Positions 1-13,175 are shown, numbered from the stretch's first letter. The stretch is DNA of 64,000 nt from an uncultured Bacteroidota bacterium (GCA_902587325.1 CACIKV010000001.1:117300-181299); one strand, 5' to 3'. Notes: generated from the letters alone by a model not told the origin. Made by a program: numbers and translations.

Positions 1-1
1 T

Positions 2-745
2 ATTCAAACTGATGCTGCAGTTAATAGTGGAAATAGCGGTGGAGCTCTTGTTAATATTAATGGTGATTTAATTGGAATTAATACTGCTATTCAAAGTAAT
101 AATGCAGGCTTTATTGGTTATTCATTCGCAGTACCAAGTAATATTGCAAGAAAGATATATGAAGATATTTTAGAATTTGGAGACGTTCAAAGAGGTCTTC
201 TTGGCGTTACTGGTCAAAGTCTTAATACTGAATTATCAAATGAATTAAATCTAGACATAACTGAAGGTTTCTACGTAAATAGCACAGATAAATCAATGGG
301 AGCATATATGGCTGGAATAAAAGAGGGTGATGTTATAACGAAAATTGATAATGTTGATATCAAAAAGTTTTCAGATTTAACTGGATACTTAAACTCAAAA
401 AGACCTGGAGATATTCTTAAAGTAGTAATTAAACGTAATTCTAGTTTTAAAACATTAAGCGTAAATCTCAAAAGAAGTACTTATGTCCAGTTTTATGGAA
501 TGCAATTAAAAGATGCAACTGACGCAAAACTCGAAGAAAATAAGATTGAAAATGGAGTTGTAGTGGTGGTTAACAGAAATGGTACCTTATACAGAATGGG
601 AATAAGGGCTGGTTATATTTTAACTGAAATTAATGAACAGAAAATAACTTCAACATCTGAATTGAGCTCATATGAGAATGAAAATATATATCAGATTACA
701 TTTATTGATTTAAATGGTGAAAAAGAAAGGTTAATATTTGATTGA
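2..745 (+). CDS. Trypsin-like serine protease with PDZ domains, DegP/HtrA family (C-terminal part; 5' end outside window)
   Basis: Frame 2 is open from the window edge: IQTDAAVNSGNSGGALVNINGDLIGINTAI (GNSGG catalytic Ser motif of HtrA), followed by two PDZ-like segments (AGIKEGDVITKIDN, GIRAGYILTEINEQ). The ORF-track start at 296 is internal. Confidence 0.93.
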   Translation: MQTDAAVNSGNSGGALVNINGDLIGINTAIQSNNAGFIGYSFAVPSNIARKIYEDILEFGDVQRGLLGVTGQSLNTELSNELNLDITEGFYVNSTDKSMGAYMAGIKEGDVITKIDNVDIKKFSDLTGYLNSKRPGDILKVVIKRNSSFKTLSVNLKRSTYVQFYGMQLKDATDAKLEENKIENGVVVVVNRNGTLYRMGIRAGYILTEINEQKITSTSELSSYENENIYQITFIDLNGEKERLIFD

Positions 746-749
746 TTAA

Positions 750-1430
750 ATGAAAAAAATTGATATTATAAGTGCAACTCCTGATCTACTTAAAAGCCCT
801 TTTTCAGGCTCCATAATGAAAAGAGCTTTGGACAATGGATTAGTTGATATTAATTTTCATGATTTAAAGGATTATTCAATTTCAAATAATAAACAAATTG
901 ATGATTATCAATTTGGTGGTGGAGCAGGGATGGTTCTAATGATTGAGCCTATCAACAATTGTGTAAACTTTTTAAAAAAACAAAATAAATATTCAGAAAT
1001 TATTTATATGACACCTGATGCTCCAGTCTTAAACCAAAAAATATGTAATAAATTATCTGTAAGCGGAAATCTTATAATTATTTGCGGTCATTACAAAGGA
1101 ATTGATCAGAGGGTGAGAGATAATATTATAACTATGGAAATTTCAATTGGGGATTATGTTTTATCAGGTGGTGAACTTCCTGCTGCTGTTCTGTGTGATT
1201 CAATCGTCAGATTAATCCCTGGTGTATTAAATGATGGAACTTCAGCATTGACAGACTCTTTTCAAGACAACTTACTAGCTCCACCGGTATATACAAGACC
1301 ATCGACATTCCAGAATTTAAAGGTTCCAGATGTATTAATTTCTGGAAATAAAAATAAGATAGAAGCATGGAGAGAGGAAAAATCAATTGAAAAAACTGAA
1401 AGAATTAGACCAGATTTACTTAAAAAATAA
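750..1430 (+). CDS. trmD: tRNA (guanine-N1)-methyltransferase
   Basis: TrmD motifs YQFGGGAGMVLMIEP, IICGHYKGIDQRV, EISIGDYVLSGGELPAAVL; followed by rplS as usual. Confidence 0.97.
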   Translation: MKKIDIISATPDLLKSPFSGSIMKRALDNGLVDINFHDLKDYSISNNKQIDDYQFGGGAGMVLMIEPINNCVNFLKKQNKYSEIIYMTPDAPVLNQKICNKLSVSGNLIIICGHYKGIDQRVRDNIITMEISIGDYVLSGGELPAAVLCDSIVRLIPGVLNDGTSALTDSFQDNLLAPPVYTRPSTFQNLKVPDVLISGNKNKIEAWREEKSIEKTERIRPDLLKK

Positions 1431-1454
1431 TTTTTTTAAAAAACAAAAAATATG

Positions 1455-1462
1455 TAAGTTTG
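1455..1462 (+). promoter_or_regulatory. Bacteroidota-type -7 element TAAGTTTG upstream of rplS
   Basis: Matches TAnnTTTG about 55 nt upstream of the rplS ATG; no clear -33 TTG. Confidence 0.45.
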
Positions 1463-1516
1463 CCACCCATTGATTAACCTCTGATTAGATGTATGTTAAT
1501 CTTAAATTTTAAATAA

Positions 1517-1867
1517 ATGGAACCTTTACTCAAATACGTACAAGATGAATTCATTAGTAAAAATGAATTTCCATCATTTAAATCAGGTGATACGATAACA
1601 GTTTATTATGAAATAAAAGAAGGTCAGAAGACTAGAACACAGTTTTTTAAAGGAGTTGTTATTCAAATCAAAGGAACAGGAAAAACTAAAACTTTCACCG
1701 TGAGAAAAATGTCTGGTACCGTTGGTATTGAAAGAATTTTCCCAATTAATCTTCCTTCTATCAAAAAAATTGAGCTCAATAAAAAAGGTAAGGTAAGGAG
1801 ATCTAGAATTTATTATTTCAAAGATTTGAGAGGTAAAAAAGCTAGAATTAAAGAAGAAAAAAAATAA
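1517..1867 (+). CDS. rplS: 50S ribosomal protein L19
   Basis: [33 protein letters not shown]...[24 protein letters not shown] is typical L19. Confidence 0.98.
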   Translation: MEPLLKYVQDEFISKNEFPSFKSGDTITVYYEIKEGQKTRTQFFKGVVIQIKGTGKTKTFTVRKMSGTVGIERIFPINLPSIKKIELNKKGKVRRSRIYYFKDLRGKKARIKEEKK

Positions 1868-1871
1868 TTTA

Positions 1872-3098
1872 ATGTCCAAGATCAAAGTAAGCAATCCTAT
1901 TGTAGAGCTTGATGGTGATGAAATGACAAGAATATTATGGGATTTCATTAAGCAAAAACTGATATTACCATATATAGATCTGGATATAAAATATTTTGAT
2001 TTAGGCCTCAAAAACAGAGATTTTACAGACGATAAGGTTACTGTTGATGCTGCAGAGGCGATTAAAAAATACAATGTTGGTATCAAATGTGCAACAATTA
2101 CACCTGATGAGCAAAGAGTAAAAGAATACACTTTAAAAAAAATGTGGAGATCTCCCAATGGTACAATACGAAATATTATTGGCGGAACAGTATTTCGGGA
2201 ACCTATAATAATGAAGAATATTCCAAAATATGTTCAAGGTTGGATAAAGCCTATTTGTATTGGTAGACATGCATTTGGTGATCAGTATCGTGCCACTGAT
2301 TTTGTCACACATGGAAAAGGAAAACTCACAATGACTTTTAAACCTGAAAATGGAGATGAATCTAAAACATGGGAGATATATAATTTCAATGAAGATGGTA
2401 TTGCGATGGGAATGTACAATATCGATTCTTCAATTTATGGTTTTGCTAGATCATGTATGAATAGAGCGATTTCCAAAAAATGGCCTTTATACCTATCCAC
2501 AAAAAATACAATATTAAAAGCATATGATGGAAGATTTAAAGACATCTTTCATGAAGTATACGAAAACGAATTTAAAGATGAGTTTAAAAAACTAGGTATA
2601 ACCTATGAGCACAGATTAATCGATGATATGGTAGCTGCAGCAATGAAATGGGAAGGAGGATTTGTATGGGCTTGCAAGAATTATGATGGAGATGTACAGT
2701 CTGATACAGTTGCTCAAGGTTTTGGGTCATTAGGTTTGATGACTTCTACTCTTTTGACACCTGACGGTAAAACTTTAGAAGCAGAAGCTGCTCATGGTAC
2801 TGTTACTAGACATTTTAGACTTCACCAGCGAGGTAAAGAAACATCGACTAACCCAATAGCATCAATTTTTGCTTGGACAAGAGGATTGATTCACAGGGCT
2901 GAATTAGATTCAAACAATGAGCTATTAATTTTCTCTAATCTTTTAGAAAAAGTATGTATTGAAACTGTAGAGTCTGGTAAGATGACAAAAGATTTAGCCT
3001 TACTAATTCACGGAACTAATCTAAAAAGACAACATTACCTAAACACTCAAGAATTTTTAGATTCAATCAAAGAGAATTTAGATACTAAGATGGCTTAG
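1872..3098 (+). CDS. icd: NADP-dependent isocitrate dehydrogenase (eukaryotic-like dimeric type)
   Basis: [66 protein letters not shown]. Confidence 0.95.
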   Translation: MSKIKVSNPIVELDGDEMTRILWDFIKQKLILPYIDLDIKYFDLGLKNRDFTDDKVTVDAAEAIKKYNVGIKCATITPDEQRVKEYTLKKMWRSPNGTIRNIIGGTVFREPIIMKNIPKYVQGWIKPICIGRHAFGDQYRATDFVTHGKGKLTMTFKPENGDESKTWEIYNFNEDGIAMGMYNIDSSIYGFARSCMNRAISKKWPLYLSTKNTILKAYDGRFKDIFHEVYENEFKDEFKKLGITYEHRLIDDMVAAAMKWEGGFVWACKNYDGDVQSDTVAQGFGSLGLMTSTLLTPDGKTLEAEAAHGTVTRHFRLHQRGKETSTNPIASIFAWTRGLIHRAELDSNNELLIFSNLLEKVCIETVESGKMTKDLALLIHGTNLKRQHYLNTQEFLDSIKENLDTKMA

Positions 3099-3130
3099 AT
3101 AATATATGTTTTTATTTCTCACTTTCTCAG

Positions 3131-5518
3131 TTGGCATTATTTTTAGATTTTATTAAAGTGTTTCGTTCTTTTTTTACTGCAACTTTATTATTACTATTTA
3201 CTTATTCTAAATCACAAACTAATTTTACTTTAAGTGGTTATATTCTTGATGAATCTAGTAAAGAAGTTATTATTGGTTCAAATATCATAATTCCATCTCT
3301 TAAAACCGGTACTATTTCTAATTCATATGGTTTTTATTCCATAACAGTTCCAAAAGGGAATTATGATGTAATCTTTAACGTTCTTGGCTATAAAGAAGTT
3401 GTCAAAAAAATTATAATTGATAGAAATATTTCTTTTGATATTTTACTAAGCGAGCAAATTGAGGAATTAAGTGAAGTAATTATTACAGAAAATATTGAAA
3501 ATATTGAAATTGATTTACCTGTTTTAAGTTTAAATAGACTATCGGGTCAAACAATTAAACAGACACCTGTAGTTTTTGGTGAATCTGATTTACTTAAAAC
3601 TATACAGTTGCTACCGGGTGTCAGTAATGCTGGAGAAGGGGCTTCTGGATTTAATGTAAGAGGAGGTGCAGCAGACCAAAATTTAATTTTGTTTGACGAG
3701 GCAATTATTTATAATTCCTCTCACCTTTTTGGACTATTTTCAGTTTTTAACTCTGATGCAATAAAAGAAGTTAAACTTTTTAAGGGCGGAATTCCCTCGT
3801 CATATGGTGGTAGGGTCTCATCGGTCCTAGATGTTTACCAAAAAGATGGAAATAAAAATGAGTTAAAATTTAATGGTGGAATAGGTGCAATTTCAAGTAG
3901 ATTTTTAGTGGAAGGGCCAATTCAAACTGAAAAGAGCTCTTTTTTAATTGCATCTCGAGGAACCTATGCACATCTTTTTTTAAAGCTAACCGATATCGAA
4001 AATTCTGCATACTTTTTTGACATCAATACCAAATCTAATTTTACAATTAATAAAAAAAATAAGCTTTATTTTTCAGGATATTTTGGGAGAGATTTTTTTA
4101 AACTTGATAATACTTTCCTTTTACTTTATGGAAATACAACATTTAATTTAAGGTGGAACCATCTAATTAATGATAAAACTTTTAGTAATACATCAATAAT
4201 ATATAGCGATTATTATTACGGTTTACAATTAGATTTTGCTGGTTTTGACTGGAACTCAGGAATTAAAAATTTGAACCTTAAATTTGATCTTAAAAATTAT
4301 TATTCAAGTAATATTCAATTCAATTATGGGCTGAATGTAATATACTACGATTTCAATCCAGGTGAGATAATGCCACTAACTAAAGAATCTGGTATCAATT
4401 CATCTACTTTAAATAAAAAATTTGCTTTTGAAAATGCAGCCTATTTTGATGTGATTCACAAGATAAGTAATAAAATTTCAATGCGATATGGTTTTAGACT
4501 CAATCAATTTATCAGATTAAAACAATCAGGACTAAAAACTTATTTGGATAATAAGCCTGTAGTATTTGATCCAGTCTTGAAAATATACAATGGCGCTGAT
4601 CCCTTAGCAAATAATTATTCTTCAGAAAATAATATATTTAAATCATTTAACAACATAGAACCGAGATTTAATTTATCGTATAATAGGGTTGATGATAGTT
4701 TTAAATTTAGTTACAACAGATTAAATCAGTACATACACTTAATTTCAAATACAAACTCGCCTCAGCCATTGGATATTTGGACACCATCAGGTCCATATAT
4801 TGATCCTCAAAAACTTGATCAATTTGCAATTGGATATTATAAAAAATTTAAACTGCTCAAACTTGAATCCGAAATATTTTATAAGATGATAAAAAATAGA
4901 TTAGATTACATTGATGGAGCGGATTTAGTTGCAAATAATGATATCGAAAGAGTATTATTAAAAGGGCAAGCAAGAGCTTACGGTTTGGAATTATTGCTTA
5001 AAAAAAATACAGGAAGAAATCAATTTTGGATTTCCTATACTCTTTCAAAATCTGAACAAAAAACACCTGGAATAAGTTATGATGAATCCGGAATAAATAA
5101 TGGAAAATGGTACCTAACACCATATGATAAAACTCATGATATAAGTATTAATTCAAAATTTAAAATAAACGAAAAGCTAACTTTAAATAGTAATTTTATT
5201 TTCCAAACTGGTCAACCAACAAATTATCCTAATGCCCAATATCAATATATGAATCTCAGTATTCCAAATTATGGGTCAAGAAATTCTAATAGATTACCTA
5301 ATTATCACAGACTAGACCTAAGTTTAAGTTTAGTTCCTAAAAAAAATATCAATAAAAAAGTGAATAGTGAATGGGTTTTTGGTATATATAATCTCTACAA
5401 TAGAGACAATGCATCTTCAATACTGTTTAGAAAAAATGATCAAACATTAAAGAACGAAGCAGTTCAAATTTCAATATTTGGTATTGTACCTTCAGTAACA
5501 TATAATTTTAACTTTTAA
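3131..5518 (+). CDS. TonB-dependent receptor with N-terminal carboxypeptidase-regulatory-like domain
   Basis: Signal peptide, CarbopepD_reg-like FTLSGYILDESSKEVIIGSNIIIP, plug GASGFNVRGGAADQNLILFDEAIIYN. The start codon (TTG) is uncertain; a downstream GTG is possible. Confidence 0.92.
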   Translation: MALFLDFIKVFRSFFTATLLLLFTYSKSQTNFTLSGYILDESSKEVIIGSNIIIPSLKTGTISNSYGFYSITVPKGNYDVIFNVLGYKEVVKKIIIDRNISFDILLSEQIEELSEVIITENIENIEIDLPVLSLNRLSGQTIKQTPVVFGESDLLKTIQLLPGVSNAGEGASGFNVRGGAADQNLILFDEAIIYNSSHLFGLFSVFNSDAIKEVKLFKGGIPSSYGGRVSSVLDVYQKDGNKNELKFNGGIGAISSRFLVEGPIQTEKSSFLIASRGTYAHLFLKLTDIENSAYFFDINTKSNFTINKKNKLYFSGYFGRDFFKLDNTFLLLYGNTTFNLRWNHLINDKTFSNTSIIYSDYYYGLQLDFAGFDWNSGIKNLNLKFDLKNYYSSNIQFNYGLNVIYYDFNPGEIMPLTKESGINSSTLNKKFAFENAAYFDVIHKISNKISMRYGFRLNQFIRLKQSGLKTYLDNKPVVFDPVLKIYNGADPLANNYSSENNIFKSFNNIEPRFNLSYNRVDDSFKFSYNRLNQYIHLISNTNSPQPLDIWTPSGPYIDPQKLDQFAIGYYKKFKLLKLESEIFYKMIKNRLDYIDGADLVANNDIERVLLKGQARAYGLELLLKKNTGRNQFWISYTLSKSEQKTPGISYDESGINNGKWYLTPYDKTHDISINSKFKINEKLTLNSNFIFQTGQPTNYPNAQYQYMNLSIPNYGSRNSNRLPNYHRLDLSLSLVPKKNINKKVNSEWVFGIYNLYNRDNASSILFRKNDQTLKNEAVQISIFGIVPSVTYNFNF

Positions 5519-6327
5519 TGAGAAGAAACTTAGCTTTTATACTATTCGTTTTTATTTTTTCTGGGTGTGAAAAGGTGATTGATTTAGATTTAGAATTCAC
5601 CGAAAAGAGAATTGTTGTTGATGCAAAAATAAATAAACATGTAAATAGTAAAAATGGTTTTGCCCGAGTTACTATAAGTAAGACAACAAGTTATTTTGAT
5701 GACGAAATTACATTCATTGAAAATGCTGAAGTGATTATAAAAGAAATTGAATCTGGTGTTGAATATGAACTAAATTTTTCAAAAGAAAATCAATACTATA
5801 TCGAAATTGAAAATATATCAAAAAGCTCAGATTATGAATTAAATATATATCACGAAAATAATCATTATCAAAGTAAAAATATTTTGCGAAGATCTCCTCC
5901 AATTGGTAATGTAAAACAGGGGCAAAGAAAATCTCTTAATAATGATGAAATTGAGATTGTTACCTCTTTCAAGGATATTGAAAATGACGACAACTATTAT
6001 TTGTTCGAATTTGGTAAAGGTAATTTACAACCTGCTGATGATATTTATATTGAAGGTAATAATTTTACATTTTCATATTTTATAAATAAAAATAAAATTC
6101 AAAATAATGAATTAGAAATAAAAATGGAAGGTATTGATTTTCAATATTTTAAATTTATTATTCAAGTTATAATTCAAACAAACACACAAAATGGACCATT
6201 CGCTGCGCCACCTACATCAATTAAAGGAAACATTTATTGTGTAAATAATGATAGTCTAAATCCATTTGGTTATTTTAACGTTAGTGAATTCGATACTTTT
6301 ATACTAAAGGATATAAATGTTAACTAG
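5518..6327 (+). CDS. DUF4249-family lipoprotein, partner of the upstream TonB receptor
   Basis: Lipobox-like LFVFIFSGCEKVIDLDLE; position directly after the TonB receptor with overlapping stop/start. Confidence 0.8.
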   Translation: MRRNLAFILFVFIFSGCEKVIDLDLEFTEKRIVVDAKINKHVNSKNGFARVTISKTTSYFDDEITFIENAEVIIKEIESGVEYELNFSKENQYYIEIENISKSSDYELNIYHENNHYQSKNILRRSPPIGNVKQGQRKSLNNDEIEIVTSFKDIENDDNYYLFEFGKGNLQPADDIYIEGNNFTFSYFINKNKIQNNELEIKMEGIDFQYFKFIIQVIIQTNTQNGPFAAPPTSIKGNIYCVNNDSLNPFGYFNVSEFDTFILKDINVN

Positions 6328-6366
6328 TTTTAGCTTTTATTTATTTATTTTGTTATTAACAATATC

Positions 6367-7179
6367 ATGAGTTTTAATAAAATAACAGAACAATCATCTA
6401 ATCATAATGATTTAGAAAAAAAATCAGTTGCTGATATTATTGAATTAATTAATAGTGAAGATAAGTTTGTTGCCTATGCAGTTGAAGAAAAGCTGGATGA
6501 CATCAAAAGACTTATTGAATGTATAGAAAATCAAATGAAAAAAGGGGGTCGACTTTTTTATTTAGGTGCAGGTACAAGTGGTAGGTTGGGTATTTTAGAT
6601 GCATCTGAATGCCCACCAACTTTTGGTGTCTCTGAAAATCTTGTTAACGGAATTATTGCTGGTGGTGATAAAGCTATCAGAAAATCTCAAGAGTTTGCAG
6701 AAGACAGCCTAACACAAGGATGGTATGATTTAAAAAAGTTTAATATAAATAAAAATGACTCTGTAATAGGAATCGCCGCATCTGGAACAACACCATATGT
6801 AGTATCTACTATTAAAAAGTGTAAATCAGAGGGAATTCTAACTGGATGTTTGACTTGCAACCCAAACTCACCTCTTTCTAAAGTATGTGAAATACCTGTA
6901 GAAATTGTAGTTGGACCTGAATTCATTACAGGAAGTACTAGAATGAAATCTGGAACCGCACAAAAAATAGTTTTAAATATGATATCTACAACACTTATGA
7001 TAAGATTAGGAAAAGTTTTAGATAATAAGATGGTAGATATGCAATTATCAAACAATAAACTCGTTGATAGAGCTCAGAAAATGCTAATAAATAAGCTAAA
7101 AATATCAAAAAAAGAAGCAAAAAAATTACTTGAGGTTAATAAAAGTGTAAGATCTTCTCTAAAAAACTTTAAGAAATAA
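6367..7179 (+). CDS. murQ: N-acetylmuramic acid 6-phosphate etherase
   Basis: GGRLFYLGAGTSGRLGILDASECPPTFGV, GIAASGTTPYV, GPEFITGSTRMKSGTAQK. Confidence 0.97.
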   Translation: MSFNKITEQSSNHNDLEKKSVADIIELINSEDKFVAYAVEEKLDDIKRLIECIENQMKKGGRLFYLGAGTSGRLGILDASECPPTFGVSENLVNGIIAGGDKAIRKSQEFAEDSLTQGWYDLKKFNINKNDSVIGIAASGTTPYVVSTIKKCKSEGILTGCLTCNPNSPLSKVCEIPVEIVVGPEFITGSTRMKSGTAQKIVLNMISTTLMIRLGKVLDNKMVDMQLSNNKLVDRAQKMLINKLKISKKEAKKLLEVNKSVRSSLKNFKK

Positions 7180-10111
7180 ACTTCTTCTTCAAAGTATCAA
7201 ACATAATAGGTGTAGCTACAAATACCGATGAGTATGTACCAACCATAACACCAATAATTAAAGCAAACATAAACCCTCTAATTGATTCTCCACCAAACAG
7301 AAAAATTGAAACAAGAACAACCAATGTAGTAAACGATGTATTTAAGGTTCTACTTAGGGTGCTGTTTAAAGCGGTGTTTACAATCTTATTTGCTTCCCAA
7401 GATCTATTTATATTTCTATATTCTCTAATTCTATCAAAAACAACAACTGTATCATTTAATGAATAACCAATAACTGTTAATATAGCAGCAATAAATGCTT
7501 GATTTATTTCCATATCAAATGGCATGAAAGTATAAGTTATAGAGAATATACCAAGAACAACCATAACATCATGAAAAACCGCAGATACTGCACCTAATGA
7601 AAACTGCCAATTCTTGAACCTAAATAATATATAAAGAAAAACTATAATTAAAGACCCAAAAACAGCGAGGAATGAATTCTTTTTTATATCATCAGCAATC
7701 GTCGGTCCAACACCAAATGATGACATAATACCAACTTGTTTATCCTCGCTTCCATTAATAAAATCATCAATATTGGTTTCGCCAATATATTCAGAAAGAT
7801 TAGAAAATAAAATTTGATGGATTTCATCATCTACTGAAGTTGATGTTTCATCAACCTTATAATTAGATGTAATTTTTAACTGATTTTCAGCCCCAAATGT
7901 TTTTATTTCAGCATTACCTAGAGTTGCAACCAATTTACTCTGAATTTCTTGTTGTGGAACAGGTTCTGCAAATCTTACAACATATGATCTTCCGCCAACA
8001 AAATCAACACCTTGATTTAAACCATTTGTGAATAATGAAAAAAGAGCAATAAAAATCAATGTTCCTGAAATAACATATGAAATTTTTCTTTTAGATAAGA
8101 ATGTAATCGATAAATTCCTGAATAAATTTTTAGTAAGTGAAGAAGAGAAAAATAATTCTTTATTTAGTGAGATATGTCTTTCTACTAACATTCTAGTAAT
8201 AAAAATTGCAGTAAACAAAGATGTTATAATTCCAATTAAAAGTGTAGTTGCAAAACCTTTAATTGGACCAGAACCGAAAATAAATAAAATTAATGCAGTT
8301 AGACCTGTAGTAATATTAGCATCTAAAATAGAGGATAGTGCATTACTAAAACCATCAGATACAGCCTGTTTTAATCCCTTTTCTCTGTACAATTCTTCTC
8401 TAACTCTTTCAAAAATTAAGACATTCGCATCAACGGACATTCCAATAGTTAGTACAATACCCGCAATACCAGGAAGAGTTAAAACTGCTCCCAAACCTGA
8501 AAGAAAACCAAATATTAAAACTATATTCAGAACTAAAGCAACATCAGCATATAAACCAGCTCTACCATAATAAAAAATCATCCAAGCAAGAACTAATAAT
8601 AGAGCTATTAAAAATGAATTAACGCCCTTATTAATAGACTCTTTTCCAAGAGATGGTCCCACAATTTCTGACTGAATTATTTCAGCGGAAGCTGGTAATT
8701 TACCAGCTCTAAGTACATTAGCTAAATCTATAGCCTCATTCAACGTAAAATTTCCTGATATTTCAGATCTTCCACCAGAGATTGGGCCACTAGTAACGCC
8801 TGGAGCAGAATAAACTATTTCATCCAACACAATGGCAATATTGTTCGAGTTTTTATATGCTTGGTCTGTTAAATCCTCCCAAACTTTAGCGCCCTTGCCA
8901 TTCATTTGCATTGTGACTGCAGCATTTCCAAATTGATCATAAGATTGAGCAGCATCGATAACAACACTTCCACTTAACGGCGGGAGATCATTTCTATTTG
9001 ATTTAAGTATGTAAAGATCAATAATATTTGTTTCAGGATCTGGAATACCCCACAAGAATTTTGTATATCTTTTTGATGAGGGTAAAAGTTGTCTAACCCT
9101 GGGGTCATTTAAATATGAGTCAATTAAAGCTTTGTCTTTAAAATTAAACTGAGCTAAAACAGGACCGCCTTGAAATCCAGTACCTACAATCAAATCTAAA
9201 AGAGGATTTTTTTGAAGATTTAATGAGTCAGATTTAACTTCAACATCTGCAAGTAAATCATCAATTTCAGAAGATTGATTGTTAATTTTATTATCATCAG
9301 TTTCTTTTTCTTGAGAATCAATGATTACCTTGTTTGCTTGAGAGAGAAAATTAAAAAAATCTTGATTTTTTTCAGTAGTCCAAAACTCTAACTGAGCTGT
9401 GCTTTGTAAAAGTTTTTTAACCCTATCAACATCCTTTGCTCCGGGTAATTCAACAAGTATACGACCTGAATTACCAAGTCGTTGAATATTTGGTTGAGTT
9501 ACACCAAATTTATCAATTCTTTTTCTCAAAACTTCAAATGCAGAAGTAATGGATTCATCAATTTTTCTTCTAATGATTGGCTTTACTTCATTGTCACTCA
9601 TCTCAAAGTTGATTTCATCACTCAGGGTTCTATTAGCAAAAATATCAGGTGAAGCTAATTTACTCGAATCAAGATCCTCAAATGCTAAGAAAAATAACTC
9701 GACATAAGTATCATTAGAGTTTTTTTGCATTTCATCAGCTTTATCAATAGCCATGTTGAATGATGCATCATTAGTATTTTCAGCTAAACCTTTTAAAATA
9801 TCTTTGACTGATATTTGTAGAATAACATTAATTCCACCTTTTAAATCCAAACCCTTATTTAATTCTTTAGCTTTTGCCCCTTTATAAGTAGTGAAACCAA
9901 AAATAGAAATATCTGAAACAGAATCAAGATATGATCTTTGAGCCTGATCTCTTTTAATTGTGAAATCAATATCTTCAGGATCAATTTTTGATATTGCATA
10001 ATTTTCAGAATCTTTTTCAACTTTACTAACAACATATGTATACGAGATTTGAAGAATACTTATCAACGTAAAAATAATTGCTATAAATTTTACAAGACCA
10101 TTTTTATGCAT
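7169..10111 (-). CDS. secDF: Fused protein translocase subunits SecDF
   Basis: SecD segment (LDLKGGINVILQI; GIVLTIGMSVDANVLIFERVREE) fused to SecF segment (GVDFVGGRSYVVRF; AAILTVIGYSLNDTVVVFDRIREY). Confidence 0.97.
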   Translation of the reverse strand: MHKNGLVKFIAIIFTLISILQISYTYVVSKVEKDSENYAISKIDPEDIDFTIKRDQAQRSYLDSVSDISIFGFTTYKGAKAKELNKGLDLKGGINVILQISVKDILKGLAENTNDASFNMAIDKADEMQKNSNDTYVELFFLAFEDLDSSKLASPDIFANRTLSDEINFEMSDNEVKPIIRRKIDESITSAFEVLRKRIDKFGVTQPNIQRLGNSGRILVELPGAKDVDRVKKLLQSTAQLEFWTTEKNQDFFNFLSQANKVIIDSQEKETDDNKINNQSSEIDDLLADVEVKSDSLNLQKNPLLDLIVGTGFQGGPVLAQFNFKDKALIDSYLNDPRVRQLLPSSKRYTKFLWGIPDPETNIIDLYILKSNRNDLPPLSGSVVIDAAQSYDQFGNAAVTMQMNGKGAKVWEDLTDQAYKNSNNIAIVLDEIVYSAPGVTSGPISGGRSEISGNFTLNEAIDLANVLRAGKLPASAEIIQSEIVGPSLGKESINKGVNSFLIALLLVLAWMIFYYGRAGLYADVALVLNIVLIFGFLSGLGAVLTLPGIAGIVLTIGMSVDANVLIFERVREELYREKGLKQAVSDGFSNALSSILDANITTGLTALILFIFGSGPIKGFATTLLIGIITSLFTAIFITRMLVERHISLNKELFFSSSLTKNLFRNLSITFLSKRKISYVISGTLIFIALFSLFTNGLNQGVDFVGGRSYVVRFAEPVPQQEIQSKLVATLGNAEIKTFGAENQLKITSNYKVDETSTSVDDEIHQILFSNLSEYIGETNIDDFINGSEDKQVGIMSSFGVGPTIADDIKKNSFLAVFGSLIIVFLYILFRFKNWQFSLGAVSAVFHDVMVVLGIFSITYTFMPFDMEINQAFIAAILTVIGYSLNDTVVVFDRIREYRNINRSWEANKIVNTALNSTLSRTLNTSFTTLVVLVSIFLFGGESIRGFMFALIIGVMVGTYSSVFVATPIMFDTLKKKFIS

Positions 10112-10130
10112 AATTGATTTTTTTGGCTAG

Positions 10131-10160
10131 CAAATATATGATTTAGAACATCACAAACAA
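10131..10160 (-). promoter_or_regulatory. Predicted secDF promoter: TTG-N19-TATATTTG (minus strand)
   Basis: Plus-strand CAAATATA at 10131-10138 and CAA at 10158-10160 give the Bacteroidota -33/-7 consensus with 19-nt spacing, about 20 nt upstream of the secDF ATG. Confidence 0.65.
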
Positions 10161-10181
10161 AATAATGATTAGTTATATATA

Positions 10182-11114
10182 TCAGATATGATCGCTGAGA
10201 GACTCATTCATTGATTTGACTGCATCTACACTGTTGGATAAAAGTAATTTTTCCTCGTTATTTAAATTAAGTGAAATAATTTCTTCAATACCATTTTTAC
10301 CTATCACGCAGGGCACACCAATACAGATATCTGAAAAACCATATTCTCCATCTAAATAGACTGAACTAGGAATTATTCTTTTATGATCATTTATGACTGA
10401 ATCAACGACATATGCAACTGAAGAACCAGGCGCATACCATGCTGAGGTTCCTAACAGCTTAGTTAATGTAGCTCCTCCAACCATGGTTGATTTTACTATT
10501 TCTTCAATATTCTTTTCACTAATGAAATCAGTTAAGGGTAGTCCATTATATTTAGCAAATCTTTTTAAAGGTATCATCGTAGTATCACCGTGACCTCCTA
10601 TTACCATGCCCTGAATATCATTTGCTGGCTTATTGATTGCTAATGATATATAAGTTTTAAACCTTGAACTGTCAAGAGCACCACCCATACCAATAATTCT
10701 TTTTTTATTTAAACCAGAGGATTTTAATGTAAGATAAGTCATTGTATCCATTGGATTTGAAACAACTATTATCACAGGATTTTCACTGTGAATTAAAATA
10801 TTTTTTGTTACATCTTTCACTATTTTTGCATTAATACCAACTAATTCCTCGCGTGACATCCCTGGCTTTCTAGGCATTCCTGACGTAATAACAACAACGT
10901 CAGAATTTGAAGTTTTTGAATAATCTGAGGTTACACCAACTACTCTAGTATTAAAACCTTTAGTATTTGAAGTTTGCATAATGTCTAGAGCCTTACCCTC
11001 TGCGAAACCTTCTTTAATATCTAACAAAACAACCTCACTTACAATTGATTTGGAGGCAATAACATCAGCAGCAGTTGCTCCTACATTTCCTGCACCTACA
11101 ATAGTTACTTTCAT
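10182..11114 (-). CDS. mdh: Malate dehydrogenase
   Basis: MKVTIVGAGNVGATAADVIA, GMPRKPGMSREELVGINAKIV, VVSNPMDTMTYL, GGHGDTTMIP. Confidence 0.97.
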   Translation of the reverse strand: MKVTIVGAGNVGATAADVIASKSIVSEVVLLDIKEGFAEGKALDIMQTSNTKGFNTRVVGVTSDYSKTSNSDVVVITSGMPRKPGMSREELVGINAKIVKDVTKNILIHSENPVIIVVSNPMDTMTYLTLKSSGLNKKRIIGMGGALDSSRFKTYISLAINKPANDIQGMVIGGHGDTTMIPLKRFAKYNGLPLTDFISEKNIEEIVKSTMVGGATLTKLLGTSAWYAPGSSVAYVVDSVINDHKRIIPSSVYLDGEYGFSDICIGVPCVIGKNGIEEIISLNLNNEEKLLLSNSVDAVKSMNESLSDHI

Positions 11115-11127
11115 ATTATTATATTAT

Positions 11128-13077
<1,950 letters not shown>

Positions 13078-13092
13078 TTAGCTGTTTATTTA

Positions 13093-13100
13093 CAAATATA
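13093..13100 (-). promoter_or_regulatory. -7 element TATATTTG upstream of gyrB
   Basis: CAAATATA on plus strand, about 31 nt upstream of the gyrB ATG. Confidence 0.45.
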
Positions 13101-13175
13101 CTTTAAAAGGCTAAAAAAAGAGGTGTTTAACAGAGATGAATACACTTAAGTTATTAACAATCTTATTATAATTAT

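Noticed and set aside
1583-2158. 191-aa minus-strand ORF spanning rplS and icd
   Set aside because: Antisense to two certain genes; low-complexity Phe/Ser-rich translation typical of shadow ORFs in AT-rich DNA.
6687-7055. 122-aa minus-strand ORF inside murQ
   Set aside because: Shadow ORF of murQ.
8028-8570. 180-aa plus-strand ORF inside secDF
   Set aside because: Complete overlap with highly conserved SecDF coding sequence; no family motifs.
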